Assembly (NCBI RefSeq): GCF_030272615.1
Contig: NC_081406.1
Location: 236,823,922 to 236,883,921 of the forward strand
Origin: Cryptomeria japonica
Taxonomy: Eukaryota > Streptophyta > Pinopsida > Cupressales > Cupressaceae
Reading direction: 5' to 3'
Length of the DNA stretch: 60,000 nucleotides
A program made the position numbers and the translations under genes. This document shows, piece by piece, positions 30,120 to 42,999 of the stretch. The notes under the pieces are model-generated. The model was not told where the DNA came from and made no database searches. It saw nothing but the letters and a program-made list of their open reading frames with translations. The first letter of the stretch is position 1, and each line of letters opens with the position of its first letter.

Positions 30120-32252
30120 ACTCAATCAAATTGATTGAATTTTATTTCCAGTTCATGCATTTTGCCTACATACAAAATGATGAGAAAGAATGTTAAATTA
30201 GATCTATGCAGTTGGAAGCTAGATGAGTTGTTAATAAATCTAGGAAAGATTAAGGGTGAAAATAAGGGTACATTTTGGTATGGAAACTTGATAGTTTGTC
30301 TGATGCTATATTTCCTGAATGATACACCCGATTCTGGTAAGAGGCAATGGGCTTCCAACATCCTGGTAGGAAGACAATTGAAACAGTCAATTTCTGCTCT
30401 AGGAAGCCAGAGAGATGATAAGGTATAGGGGTATTTTAAAGTATTCCAAAAATCTATGAAGTCTAGGGTAAGGGTACCTGAGCATATCATAAAAAAATAT
30501 TCTACCAACATATGCTTTACGGTAAAGAATGATGGGATACTCATGGAAGAATTTATTCCCCAAAAAAAATGGATTGAAGAAATGGGATATGAGGTGGATG
30601 CACAGAATTCTTGATGCCTATGCAAAAATGTTGATTGATGCACCAATTGATGAGGCAGAGAAGCCCTCTTGTACTACACAAAAGAAAACTCAAGAGGTTG
30701 AAATAGAGTTCAACCGGAAGAAAAGAGAGAAGAAGGAAGGAAAAGCATGCAAATTTGTATAGAAGGTCTCAAAGGACATCAAAGCACTAATTGATGTTGT
30801 CCTGAAGAAAGGCAAAAAGAGGAAGGATCCTAAAGTTCATATTGAGCCTATTACTGCAGAATCAAAATCTGAGGATGACACATTGTTGGCATTTAAGAGG
30901 GTTGTTAGGAAGAAACTAGAGGAAACAAAGGCAGAAGCTAAGAAGCAACTGGTTAGGAAGGTTACAATCAAAATACTGACACAAAAGAAAGCACCTAAAG
31001 CTACACCTACAGCTGCATCTGGTACTACAAAGAGGAAGAAGAAGGATGACACTGATTCTTGTAAGGTTCAACCTAAAACTTGTACAGAATTAGTAGATGA
31101 AATCACTAAAGATGGCATGTTGAAGAATGTTCAATTTTATTATGATCACTTAGAGGAGGATGAACAAAGAGAGGTAGAGGAAGGATTCCTATTATACTTG
31201 GATATTTATAAGAAAGCATTAATAGAAATAGAAAATCAAATATCGGTTGAATTGTATAATATGTTAGATGCTAGAAGACTATCAGCTATGCAAGAGGATA
31301 AACACATTAAAATTCAAGACCTATTATCTATCTGTGTTACTATTTCTCCTGATGAAATGGAAAAGACACTTGAGGTGGCAGACAAAAATGTTTTCAATAG
31401 CAAACATAGGATAACTAGTCTGATGCTAGGAAGAGTAAATGAAATAATAAAGGAGACTCAAAAGGCATGGGTTAAATTTCTTGGAGAAAATAGGGGATTC
31501 TTTACTTCACCGAAAACCAAGACAAATATTGTAGATACCCCGATTGAAGGAAAAGGAAAGGGGATTATGGGTACTTTACCCACAATTTTGAAAAATATTA
31601 AGATAGCAGAAATTGAGCCCCTAGTAAATACAGATGTACAGACAAATATTGAGATACTGGTTAATATAGAGAGTGAACCACCTAATATTGTACAGGATAC
31701 TAATATTGAGGATAATAATCCTCTGGATAAAAATGTACAAGTTGAGGTTATTGTTCCTACAGAGGAACTGACAGTTACATAGACTGCACCAAGTGGTGAA
31801 GCCACCAATGCCAGTGACAAGGTTATAAAGGATAAATCTTCAAAGGAGAAGACAGGGGAATCTAGCAGGGAACCAGTTGTTGGTCCATCATTATTGTCAA
31901 ATGACACTTCATAGGTAGAAAAGAAAAAAATCATAGAAATGATTCCCATTGAACTAATGATGATGGTAGCACAAAAATTGGAGGGATCCATAGGTAAAGG
32001 GATTATTGATCAATCAATCACTGTTTTACATAGACTAGTCCTGAAGTGTAAGATTGACAATGAAGCGAGTCCATCTGGTAAGCTTAAGGTAATCACTGAG
32101 CATATTTCAAATGACTTTCAATCCTTCTAGAAAATCTCAAACCAGAAAGAACTAGAAAGGTTTACTTGGGCTAAGAGAGTTGCATTTGATAAGGTAATTA
32201 GAACTGAGAAGAAAAAGATTGAGGAGAAGCTTATCATAATAGAAAACTCTTT
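30120..32252 (+). pseudogene. ORF2 of level-1 element, part 2
   Basis: Continues as NVKLDLCSWKLDELLINLGK, GTFWYGNLIVCLMLYFLND and VPEHIIKKYSTNICFTVKND, then with a frame change WDMRWMHRILDAYAKMLIDA. A strongly basic hinge (KRVVRKKLEETKAEAKKQL; GTTKRKKKDD) precedes a helical region (IKDKSSKEK; ELMMMVAQKLEGSIGKG). The longest open piece is 30883-31782 (299 codons, no internal stop). It is split by the gypsy insertion at 32258 and ends at 52460. There is no polymerase or integrase motif. The basic middle suggests nucleic-acid binding (inference). Confidence 0.6.
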
Positions 32253-32257
32253 GAAAC
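32253..32257. repeat. Target-site duplication GAAAC, left copy, of the gypsy element
   Basis: GAAAC here and at 52070-52074 flank the two LTRs. Confidence 0.9.
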
Positions 32258-33418
32258 TGTCGTGCCTGTGAAGTGTGGTACCTGCAGCTGCAACACAAAC
32301 ACTCAATAGATCATTACAAGAATGGTTAGAAAATTAAAAGAAAATGAAAGATAAACCATGACAAAGCAACCTATCGCCTCCTAAAAGATGCGAGTATGGA
32401 TTTTCTCTCAGATCTAGATAAGCAATCCCAGTGACTTAACTACACCTAGACGGGGGATTTGAAATGATAATGATATGCAAGCTACATAAGATTGATTATG
32501 CTAGATTGATCCAAGAGTCTAATTAATCCAATCATATGCATGATTAAGCTATGATGATGATGCAATTAAGCTAGAAAATAGATTGATTAAGATACATGAT
32601 TTAACAATTATGCTAGAAAATCATCAAATTAAGGTAGATCTAAGATGCAATTTCCTATAATAACAATGCTGAAATGATATGCCTATAGTAACAATGTCTA
32701 AATTGATAATGATATGGGATCCTTAATGCTCTAAAATGGGAGATATTTATAGGATTCCCAAGGCCAGGGGTGAGGTGGCAGGAATGAACAGTCAAGATTG
32801 AGTCTGAAGATATCAAGGGTGAAATTGGAGGAGGTTGCAGAGGAGGTTGAAGGAAGGGACACTTGTCATCTCTGTGGTGACAAGTGTCAAGGAGCCTTTC
32901 TCATAAGAGGGCAATTGTCCAAGAGAGGAGACATGTGGCCAAAGTGCCATGTATCTCAAGGGGAGAATATCCACACCATTGAAGGTTGGAATAAGGAGGT
33001 TAGAATGTGTAAGATATAATAGGGTTAGTTAAACCCAAGGTTATGTGAAATGAGTTAGGTTATAGGGATGGCTAGGTTAGGTGGTTAGAAGTTAGGAGGC
33101 ATGTGGGTAATTTTAATTTAAAAATTCAAATAATAGGAAAAGACTAATTAATTTTCAACAACTCATAAATTGATTTGTTTTAATTAATTAGGGGATTAGA
33201 AGAATTGATTGAATGGGGGGAGGATTAATTAATTTGAAGTAATTAATCAAAGGGGACTTATTGAAATGAACCTATTAAATAAATCCCTATATTTATTAAT
33301 AAGTAGATAAAAGGGAAAATTTAATCAAATTGCTAATCAATTCAATTAAATTAGGAAGGATTAATTAAATAATTGCTTATTTAATTAATTATCTTCAGAC
33401 CATTTTTAGGTGTATACA
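32258..33418 (-). repeat. 3' LTR of the gypsy element
   Basis: 1161 bp, aligned end to end with 50902-52069 with about one difference in twenty. Shared phrases include CACTTGTCATCT, GTGACAAGTGTCAAGGAGCC and TTAATTAATT runs. Confidence 0.9.
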
Positions 33419-33432
33419 TTTTGCCCCTCTTT
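33419..33432 (-). promoter_or_regulatory. Polypurine tract of the gypsy element
   Basis: On the minus strand AAAGAGGGGCAAAA abuts the LTR start TGTATACACC. Confidence 0.75.
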
Positions 33433-34282
33433 GAAGCGAGGTGTGATGATGCGTTGATTCAAAGAATAATCTCATTTTCATGATGATATTGGTTTGATAG
33501 GATGCCCCAGATATTGATTGATAAATTGTGATACGATGATGCCCCCTCGGGAGATCAATTGAGATAATTGACCTTTGGAGTTTGTGATTTTTTTGCAAAA
33601 TTGATATCCTAATTAGAAATTATCCGATTTCTGCAACTGTGGTTGATGAAAGTGCGAGTTCTACAATCACAGTGATTTGATTCTCGATGTGATGATTGAT
33701 AAATTTGCATTGATTAGATTGATAAGATTGAGATTCAGTTTGGTTTAAGGAATGACACCTCCTGTATAAGACAAAGATGATCAAAGCATTTGGTTTTAGG
33801 AACGATATATCCTATATAAGACTTGATCAGAACGTCTAGTTCTAGGAAAGATACATCTTGTATAAAACATGATAGAATAGATTTAGATGTGATCAATTTA
33901 TAGAATTGATAAGGTTGATTGGGTAAAGAACTGACATTTTGTTGATATCAAGTTGTAGGATGATTCAGATATGCTAATGTTGGTTCTATTGAGGGGGTAA
34001 CATAAGATTTTCATTGGGTAGACAATATCTGGAGAGAGATGAGTCATCATTCTGATTGTGTATACACTTATGTTGATACCTTGATGATTCTTGTGATAGA
34101 TTTAACCTTGGATAAAATGACCGTATGGGATCCCATGCAAAAATGAGATGTAAGCTAATATGCAAACGTGAATGCAAATGAAATGTAAAGCTATGATCAG
34201 ACAAGTCACTGGGTTATTGTGTTTTTTCATCATTGAGATTTTACTTTTAAAATGTGGGACGTGAGTGCAAACACCGATGGTA
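33433..34282 (-). other. 3' noncoding tail of gypsy element, left of the nested copia
   Basis: No coding signal. The phrase GGAAxGATACATCxTGTATAAxAC recurs near 33750, 33800 and 33845 (CCTGTATAAGAC, CCTATATAAGAC, CTTGTATAAAAC), a small tandem duplication of about 48 bp. Confidence 0.5.
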
Positions 34283-34287
34283 TAATT

Positions 34288-35279
34288 TGTTAGGTCCTGG
34301 AGACAATTGAGAGGCGGGGGGGGTGAATCAATTGTCTAATAAATTCAAACCAAAACTATTAACCAACTTAATGCTTAATATCGGTAAACCAATTAAGTAT
34401 GTCGGTAGACAGTGTTAACAGTAAATTGCTATACCGGTAAGGATTAATGCATGAAACATAAACATAAAGTCATCCACAACACATAACACCAATATTTGTA
34501 CGTGGAAACCTTGTAAGGGGAAAAACCATGGTGGGAAACCTTACCCACAATCAGGTGATACTACTACAGATACTAAGTGTACATAATGGGGTCTGCACAT
34601 GCAAAAAGGCCAACAGCCTAGAGCTCACTGCTCAATCACAAAATGGGAGTCACACTGACTACAGTTGGATGGTTAAATCCAATAAGAATGTACTACACAA
34701 AATAGCATCTTCATATGTTGGATTCAGTACCGGTGTAATGCTGATATGCTTCTACAAAAACCTAACTTCATCTTCAAATGATGTCTTCGTGTATACCTCT
34801 GCTTGATCTCGCATATACCTTCACTTAATTCTTTTTCGCATTCCACACTTGATCTTACAATAAAATCATTTTACATACAATATCATATCCAATGCAATAA
34901 TTGATTGAACATGTCGGCTTAATGCATTTACAATAGTAATAAATCATCTCCATATCATGCCATGTTGATCTGGAAAAGATAAACCTATCGGTGTAACCCT
35001 AGATAACCTGGACCTATTTGCCGGTAAAAGCAAATATGCAAATATGAATATACCAATGATTAATTCTTCAAAAAAAAGTGTCCACATGATGTCTTCAACA
35101 TTATCAAGTGTCTTCCATATCATTCCAGGTATCGGTGAACATTATATCCTACCGGTGGACCATATACCAGTAACTGTTGCACAGTTTACTTGCTTGTCGG
35201 TGAATGTTGCTGGATCTTCAAAGTGCTAGTTTTCAGTAGGTTCTGACATCAATGAAAAAACCATACCAAAATACCAACA
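34288..35279 (-). repeat. 3' LTR of nested copia element
   Basis: 992 bp, from TGTTAGGTCC to ATACCAACA on the plus strand. Rich in CCGGTA/TACCGG phrases shared with the other copia-type LTRs in this window. Confidence 0.9.
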
Positions 35280-35292
35280 ATCTCCCCCTTTG
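35280..35292 (-). promoter_or_regulatory. Polypurine tract of nested copia element
   Basis: On the minus strand AAAGGGGGAGAT directly precedes TGTTGGTA. A second tract (GGGGGAGA) recurs further upstream near 35375-35390 and 35465-35475 and 35527-35540, so there are several candidates. Confidence 0.8.
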
Positions 35293-35615
35293 GCATTGAT
35301 GGCAACACAAGATGGAAAAACCATCAAAGTGCCAAAACAGAAATGCCAAATACCAAAAACCAACAATCTCCATTTCTCCCCCTGGGAGCAACATGTGTTT
35401 ATCCAAAGATTTATTTTCAATACCAATCTCTTCCTCAAAAGATAATGTGTTTTTCCATAGATATCTCTCCCCCTTTGACATCAAATGCCAAAGCTGCAAA
35501 ATTCAAGTCCATACAAAATACCAACTACTCCCCCTGAGAAGTAGCTTCCTCATCAAATACTGGAATGAAAGATTTGTCTTTTTAATTCTGTCGGTTGATG
35601 ACAATCATCAATTGT

Positions 35616-38600
35616 CTAAGTCTCTACCAGTGGTGGTATGACTCCAAGCTGATCTCTGAGATATTCAAAAGTCTCCTTTGGCAAAGGCTTTGTGAAAATA
35701 TCTGCAAGCTTAATGTCTTTCAACATTTGCTTAAGCCATAATACCTGTGTACAATTAGTTGTTGCTGCAACATATTCTGATTCTGCAGTTGATAAAGATG
35801 TACAACTTTGTTTCTTACTCAACCAAGAAACTAATCTCTTTCCAAGAAAGAATGCTCCTCCAGTGGTGATTTTTCTATCATCCACATCTCTTGCCCAATT
35901 TGTATCTGTGTATGCACATAGGTCAAAATTTTCATCTTTAGGATACCATAATCCAAGATTTGTTGTACCTTGTAAGTACTGAAAAATCCTTTTTACTGCT
36001 GATTCATGATTTTCTCTAGGATTACTTTCAAATATAGAAACAATACATACTGCATACATAATATCAGGCCTGGTTTGTGTCAAATACAGTAAATCTCCTA
36101 TCATAGATTTGTATCTAGTTGGATTAACAGGTGTAGATTCATCCCTTTGAGATAATTTGTCATTTGTAGTCATAAGTGTGCTTACCGGTTTAGAGTTATT
36201 CATTCCAAATTTCTTTAGTAATTCTTTCAAGTACTTGGATTGACTTAAAAATATACCTTTATCAGTCTGAGAAATCTACAAACCTAAAAAGAATTTTATT
36301 TCTCCAATCATAGACATTTCAAATTCTTGCTATATTTAATAGAAAATTCCTTACATAATCCATCTTCTCCTCCAAAGATTATATCATCAACAAATACTTC
36401 AATAATCAAGATGTCATCATTAGTTATTTTGTAATATAAATTGCTATCTGCATTTCCTTTAGTAAAACCAATCTTCAAAAGATATGTATCCAACCTTGCA
36501 TACCAAGCTCTTGGGGCTTGTTTCAATCCATACAGAGCTTTTCTTAACCTGCAAACCATATCATTGTCATCTGTCAAAGAAAATCCATCAGGTTGTTCAA
36601 TAAATACTTCTTCTTCAAGATCTCGATTCAAAAATGCACATTTAATATCCATTTGATAAACTTTGTAGTCCTTGTGAGCTGCAAAAGCCAAGAATATTCT
36701 AACTGCCTCAATTTTGGCTACCGATGCAAAGGTTTCATTGTAATCAACTCATTCTTTCTGAGAATATCCCTTACACACTAGTCTTTCTTTATTTCTAACA
36801 ACCTTACCATCTTCATTAAGTTTGTTTCTAAATACCCATTTGGTTCCAATTACATTTTTATCTTTAGGCCGGGGAACTAATGTCCAAGTATTATTTTTCT
36901 CAATTTGTCCTAATTCTTCTTCCATAGCTTTAATCCAAAATTTATCTTCACATGCCTCATTGATAGATGATGGTTCAATTTGAGAAATAAGACATACCTC
37001 TTCATTTGCCAATCTTCCTCTAGTCATAACTCCTTTAAATTTGTTTCCAATTATCTGATCTTCAGAATGATTCAATCTTACATACCGGGGTGTCTTAGTT
37101 TGCTGTTGTTCTTCAATTACTATGGAATCCTTTGATGATACCGGAGTAACTAGATCTTCAATCTATACATGTGGATTCAGTATAGGTTCATTTGTCACAA
37201 TTTTTGTTGCCGGTTTAGAGTCTGTGTACCTTGAAGTTCCTCTGAATTGTTCATCAATCTTTACATTTGTACTCTCAACAATTTTCTGCAGTCTCTTATT
37301 AAAATATCTATATGCCTTGCTCTTAGATGAATAACCAAGAAATATTCCTTCATCACTTCTAGGATCAAATTTGCCAATATACTCATCTCTTCTAATATAA
37401 CATTTACTTCCAAAAATTCTAAAATACTTAAGAGTAGGAGTATTACCAAACCATAGTTCATGAGGGGTCTTACCGGTTTCACCTTTGATGTGAACTTTGT
37501 TGAATGTATAGACAGCGGTGCTAACTACCTCTCTCAAATACACATGTGTTAAATTTGCTTCTGATAACATACTTCTTGCTGCATCCAAGATAGTTTTGTT
37601 TTTCCTTTCAACAACTCCATTCTGCTGTGGTGTCTGAGGTGCTGATAACTGTCTTTTGATTCCATTCACTTCACAGAATGTATTAATGTCCTTAGATGTG
37701 AATTCTCCTCCTTGATCTAATCTTAAACATTTGATTTTCTTACCAGTTTCATTTTCAACCATTGCTTTGAATAGTTTAAACTTTCCAAGTGCTTCTAATT
37801 TTTCTCTGAGAAAAGTAACCCAACACACTCTAGAATAATCATCAATAATTAGCATGAAATATCTATCACCTTGTAAGCTTCTAGTTCTAGCTGGACCACA
37901 TAAATCAGTGTGAATTAAATCAAGAGCATTATTGGATTTTTTTGGAATACTTTTGAAACTAGCTCTAACTTGTTTTCCAAATTGACATTCCTTACAAATT
38001 GTATTCTGAGGTTTCACAATTTTAGGTAGATCTCTAACTGCCTTAGAAGTACTGATTTTTTCCATGCAATCAAAGTTTACATGACATAGTCTCTTATGCC
38101 ATAACCAACTTTCATCTATATGTGCAATTAAGCATGCCTTTTCACTGTTATTCAAATGAAATATATTGCCTCTAGTCTGATTACCGATTGCAATTTCCAA
38201 ACCAGTTCTATTCATGATTTTGCATTTTCCATTTTTAAATTGTAACTAAAATCCCTTCTCAACTAATTGACCAACACTTAAAAGATTATGCTTTAATCCT
38301 TCAACATGGTAGACATTGTCAGTGTTATGCTTACCATCAAGAGATATTGAACCCTTACCTTTGATTGAACAGGCTTTGTCATCTCCAAATCTTACTAAAC
38401 CTCCATTGTATTCTTGAAAGTTCAAGAATTTACCTTTGTCTCTAGTCATATGATGTGAGCATCCTGAGTCAATGATCCATTCATCCTTTGCTTCAACTTT
38501 ATATGCTAGGGCTTGTTCTACCAGTTGAGTAGTAGGTGCCGGTTGATCTTCTGTTATAGAAACAAAATCCCATCCATTGTCTGGTGGATCCTCATCAAAA

Positions 38601-39594
38601 TCATTAGTCACACCTTCATCAACAATGTAACAAGATTTGTCTTTGTTCTTCTTAAATCTGTATCTCTGATATTCAGGATTAGGCTTGTATGTTCTTCTAG
38701 CTTCTTCTCTTAGTCTAGCATGTCTATCAGGGTATCTTGAAGCCATATGACCAATCTTATTGGAGTTAAAATATTTAAAGGGTTCTTTACCTTCATACTT
38801 ACTTCCAATTGGACCTTTTGGCATTTTTCTTGCAAATAATGTTTCAAGCTCTTCAAGCTCTTCATTCTCCTTTTTGGATTCTTCAAGTTCTTTTACATAA
38901 AAGGCTCTCCAGTCTGATATGTCAAATGATGGAGTAGATGATGTTGATTCTTAAAGGCCAAATCTATCTTTATAGTAGCAACAGGACCAAATTCCTCAAT
39001 TTCAAAGGCTGAAAGTTTTCCAATCAATGTATCCCTAGTTACTGATGTATTAGGCATTATTCTCAACTCATTTATAGCAGTAACCTTCATTTTATATGCC
39101 GGTGGCAAACCTCTTAAGATTTTTGAAACAATTTCATCCTCACTCAAAGTTCCTCCACAACATTTAATACCCAAAACAATTTCATTTACTCTTTCCATAA
39201 AAGCAGAAATCCTTTCATCTTCTTCCATTTTCAGATGTTCATACCTGACTCGGAAGCTTTCTAGTTTTGCAATTTTGACTGTGGAATCTCCTTCATTCAG
39301 TGTTTCCAAATGATCCCAAATAGCTTTAGCAGTAGACCTATCTGATAATCCCATGATTTGTTGATCTGATAATGCGCTCAAAAGTGCTTCTCTTGCTTTG
39401 CAATCATTCTCTTCATCTTTAGTTAAGGTAGTTGGAGCAGTCTAACTAGCTACAACCATAGTATAACCATTCTTAGTAACTTCCTAGATGTCTTTACCAA
39501 TGTAATTCAGATGTGTCTCCATTCTGATCTTCCATATCCCATAGTTCATTCCATCAAGCTTAGGACTATCCTTCCTAAAATAATTAGTAGACAT
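35616..39594 (-). pseudogene. Copia gag-pol polyprotein, decayed
   Basis: Starts at 39594 (MSTNYFRKDSPKLDGMNY). The gag (UBN2 type) runs to about 38900, including WDHLETLNEGDSTVKIAKLE and KILRGLPPAYK. The knuckle region near 38760 is degraded. Protease active site DSGCSHHMT lies near 38470; integrase zinc finger HKRLCHVNF...CKECQFGK near 38110-37975 and core DLIHTDLCGP, LRLDQGGEF, PQQNGVVERKN. Reverse transcriptase shows YQMDIKCAFLN, LYGLKQAPRAWYARL and VFVDDIIFGG. RNase H shows SLSTAESEYVAAT. Stops at about 39482, 39447, 38246, 37163 and 36285 are TAG and the one at 36749 is TGA; frame changes lie near 38950 and 36340. Confidence 0.93.
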
Positions 39595-39636
39595 TGGATC
39601 TCCTCAAGTTGTTAAACTTCTGTAAAAGAGGACTAA

Positions 39637-39648
39637 GCTCTGATACCA
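39637..39648 (-). promoter_or_regulatory. Primer-binding site of nested copia element, initiator Met tRNA
   Basis: The minus strand reads TGGTATCAGAGC three bases after the LTR end CCTAACA, an exact match to the common plant copia primer site. Confidence 0.92.
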
Positions 39649-39650
39649 AT

Positions 39651-40708
39651 TGTTAGGTCTCAGAGGCAACTGAGAGGGGGGGGTGAATCAGTTGTCTAAT
39701 AAATTCAAACCAAAACTAATTAACCAACTTAATGCTTAATACCGGTAAACCAATTAAGTATGTCGGTAGACAGTGTTAATAGTAAATTGCTATATCGGTA
39801 AGGATTAATGCATGAAACATAAACATAAAGTCATCCACAACACATAACACCAATATTTGTACATGGAAACCCTGTAAGGGGAAAAACCATGGTGGGAAAC
39901 CTTACCCACAATCAAATGATACTACTGCAGATAGTAAGTGTACATAATGGGGTCTGCACATGCAGAAAGGCCAACAGCCTAGATCTCACTGCTCAATCAC
40001 AAAATGGGAGTCACACTGACTACAGTTGGATGGTTAAATTCAATAAGAATGTACTACACAAAATAGCATCTTCATATGCTGGATTCAGTACCAGTGTAAT
40101 GCTGATATGCTTCTACAAAAACCTAACTTCACCTTCAAATGATGTCTCCATGTATACCTCTACTTGATCTTGCATATACCTTCACTTAATTCTTTTTTGC
40201 TTTCCACACTTGATCTTACAAATAAGATCTTACATATATACCATACCCTAAGACCAATTTTAGTAGGTCGGCTCTACAAGATATTACAATAAAATCATTT
40301 TACATACAATATCATATTCGATGCAATAACCGATTGAACATGTCAACTTAATGCATTTACAACAATAATAAATCATCTCCATAGCATGCCATGCTGATCT
40401 GGAAAAGATAAACCTATCGGTGTAACCCTAGATAACCTGGACCTATTTGCCAGTAAAAGAAAATATGCAAATATGAATATACCAATGATTAATTTTTCAA
40501 AACAAAGTGTCCACATGATGTCTTTGACATTATCAAGTGTCTTTCATATCATTTGAGGTACCGATGAACATTATATCCTGACGGTGGACCATATACTAGT
40601 AACTGTTGCACAATTTACTTGCTTGCCGGTGAATGTTGCTGGATCTTCAAAGTGCTAGTTTTCAGTAGGTGTTGACATCAATGAAAAAACCATACCAAAA
40701 TACCAACA
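39651..40708 (-). repeat. 5' LTR of nested copia element
   Basis: 1058 bp, similar to 34288-35279 with an extra segment around 40215-40290 (TCTTACA-type repeats suggest a local duplication). Confidence 0.9.
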
Positions 40709-40713
40709 TAATT

Positions 40714-41700
40714 AAACCATGATGACCTGAGCACTTATTTCCTGGATTTTGATATTGCAAGTTAGCACAAGCATCGAGGTATAATTGAACCAAGATGATC
40801 TAAGTTTTGCTTGTGTAAAACAGGTAGTATTAACAATTTCTATACGCAAAGCGGAAATGTCTTCAATGATACTCCGTTGATCATGTCTTGAGACAAATTT
40901 GCACATATTAATGATTAATTTACAGATAGTAGACAAGAAAAATATCACATTCCTTCCTTGTTCCTCTAGTCAGAGACATCACGGAGTCACTTAGAAATCA
41001 TGATAGCGAAAATCAAGATAGAAAAGTTGAACAATCATGTTAAAATCATTATCCAAAAGATATCATCCATTGAAAAGTGTGTGATGTGCTTAGACTGACA
41101 TGTGATAGTTTGATGGTTGACAATTTGATCTCGTGTTCAGCATTGGATGTGTCTTAGTTTTTGCTTGATAAGAGTTGCCTGACTATTGTTCTACCTGTGT
41201 GATTAAGCTCAAAATGATGAAAAAATTTGCCCCCAGCTAGGTTCAGGATTTTTCCACAAGCCTAGAAACAAAGTCATTATGATATGCCCAATGATCCAAA
41301 CCATGACAAGAAACCACCCAGGATGCCTACATATGTACAAAGGTTTTTTTATGGATATGAATAGCGTGGACAGAAAATGAATGCAAGCGAAAGGATGCAT
41401 GAACTAATAGATGGAAGACCTAGCTGACATATAGCACCTATTTGACATGTTTTCACCATCTATTTTTATTGCACTTTTTCTCATTTGATTTTTTTTTTGT
41501 ATTTTTTGATTTTGCACTCTTTTTGGATTTTTTTGCTTTTTCATTGTTTTTGGATTTTCTTCTTTTTTAGATATAAAACTTCCTTAGATGCATGCTATTG
41601 ATGGGTTCCTCGGGTTGATCCTTGTCCTGTGTTGATAGCTGATGTTCTCCTGACCCAAGTATTGTTGTAAGCACAAACAGACCTAACTAGTTTGGTTCAA
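40714..41700 (-). other. 3' noncoding tail of gypsy element, right of the nested copia
   Basis: No domain is seen. There is a T-rich stretch near 41455-41570 (complement A-rich, Lys-Lys-Ser in translation) that marks the end of the integrase reading frame. Confidence 0.5.
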
Positions 41701-42960
41701 ACTTTCCTTTCTTTTCTCAATCTACCTAGTTACGTGGATTTTCTTTTAGTACTAGTTCTCTAACTTGAAATATTCTCGATTTGCCCTTGTGATTATAACT
41801 GTGGTACATTCTTTTCTAATTTACCTTTAAATTATCAAAGGCATGTTGTCTGCGTTCTAGGATCAATTCTAACTCTTGCAATCTAGATATTCGTTGTTCT
41901 TCATCTAGGATAAGGCCTTTTAATGATACTCATAGGGAACGTATCTCTACTTCTATTGGCAGTATTGCTTCTAATCCATAAACAAGAGAGAAAGGTGTGG
42001 CACCTATTGGTGTGCAGATACTGGTATGGTAGGCCCATAAAGCAGGGTTGAATTGAATATGCCAATCTCTTCCAACATCATTCATGGTCTTTTTGAGGAT
42101 TTTCAGAATGGTTTTGTTTGATGCTTATGCTTGCCCATTCCCTTGTGGATAGTAGGGTGTTGAAAATCTGTGTTGGATCTTGAATTTCTCACATAATTCT
42201 TGGACATCCTAATTCTTGAACGATTGCCCATTATCAGTGATAATGGTCATGGGTATTCCATAGCGATAGATGATGTAGTTCAAGATAAATGCAGCAATCT
42301 ATTTTCTTGTGATATTGATGAGAGGTACTACCTCAATCCATTTTGTGAAATATTATGTAGCTATAAGGATTGATTTGTGACCATTGGGTGAAGAAGGATT
42401 TATCAATCCTACTAGATCAAGACCTCATTGGTAGAAAGGCCAAGATGTTGCCAAGCATGAAGTTCTTGTGCTGGTGCATGAATCAAGTTTCCATGGATTT
42501 GACATTGTTTGCATGTTTTAGCTATCTGAAAAGAATCTTGTTCTATAGTTGGCCAATAATAGCCCAAGCGTATGATTTTTTTTGAAAGGGTATGACTACT
42601 TGAATGAGTTCCACAAATATATTTATGGACTTCATGTAAGGCCTTCTCAGATTCTTCTTGTTCAAGGCATCTTAAAAGATTACCATCTAGACCTCATTTA
42701 AAAAGGGTATCTGTGACAAGAGTATAATGGGAGGATTGGCAAATAAAGTTTCTCTTTTGGTTTTTTGATAAGTCGGGAGGGAGGATATTATCTTTCAGGT
42801 ATGTGTAAGTTTGGCCATAAAGGGAGGAATCATTCCCAACAAGGTGACAGGTAGTTTGGGAATCTGGATAATTATGTGCAGGGTAAAACAACTCTTCCAC
42901 CAAGAATTTGTGACGCTCTTGATTTTCTTGTGTCTGAAGGAGAGAATCAAGTGTTGCCAT
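41700..42960 (-). pseudogene. Gypsy integrase remnant
   Basis: Reading the minus strand: HEVHKYICGTHSSSHTL then RLGYYWPTIEQD and CKQCQIHG form the His-His-Cys-Cys zinc finger near 42640-42500. Core pieces follow, ITDNGQSF near 42240, then fragments of the region after the catalytic Glu. Several stops interrupt it. Confidence 0.75.
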
Positions 42961-42999
42961 GGAATTTGTTTCTTTGTTGACATTCCTTGGAATCTACTA

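Larger units (their letters stand above)
34288..40708 (-). mobile_element. Ty1/copia retrotransposon nested in the gypsy element, TSD TAATT
   Basis: LTRs 34288-35279 and 39651-40708, flanked by TAATT (34283-34287 and 40709-40713). On the minus strand the LTR starts TGTTGGTATTTTGG and ends CCTAACA. Primer site, gag, protease, integrase, reverse transcriptase and RNase H follow in copia order (integrase before reverse transcriptase). The polyprotein has six stops and at least two frame changes. The right LTR has a 66-bp extra segment near 40215-40290. Confidence 0.93.
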
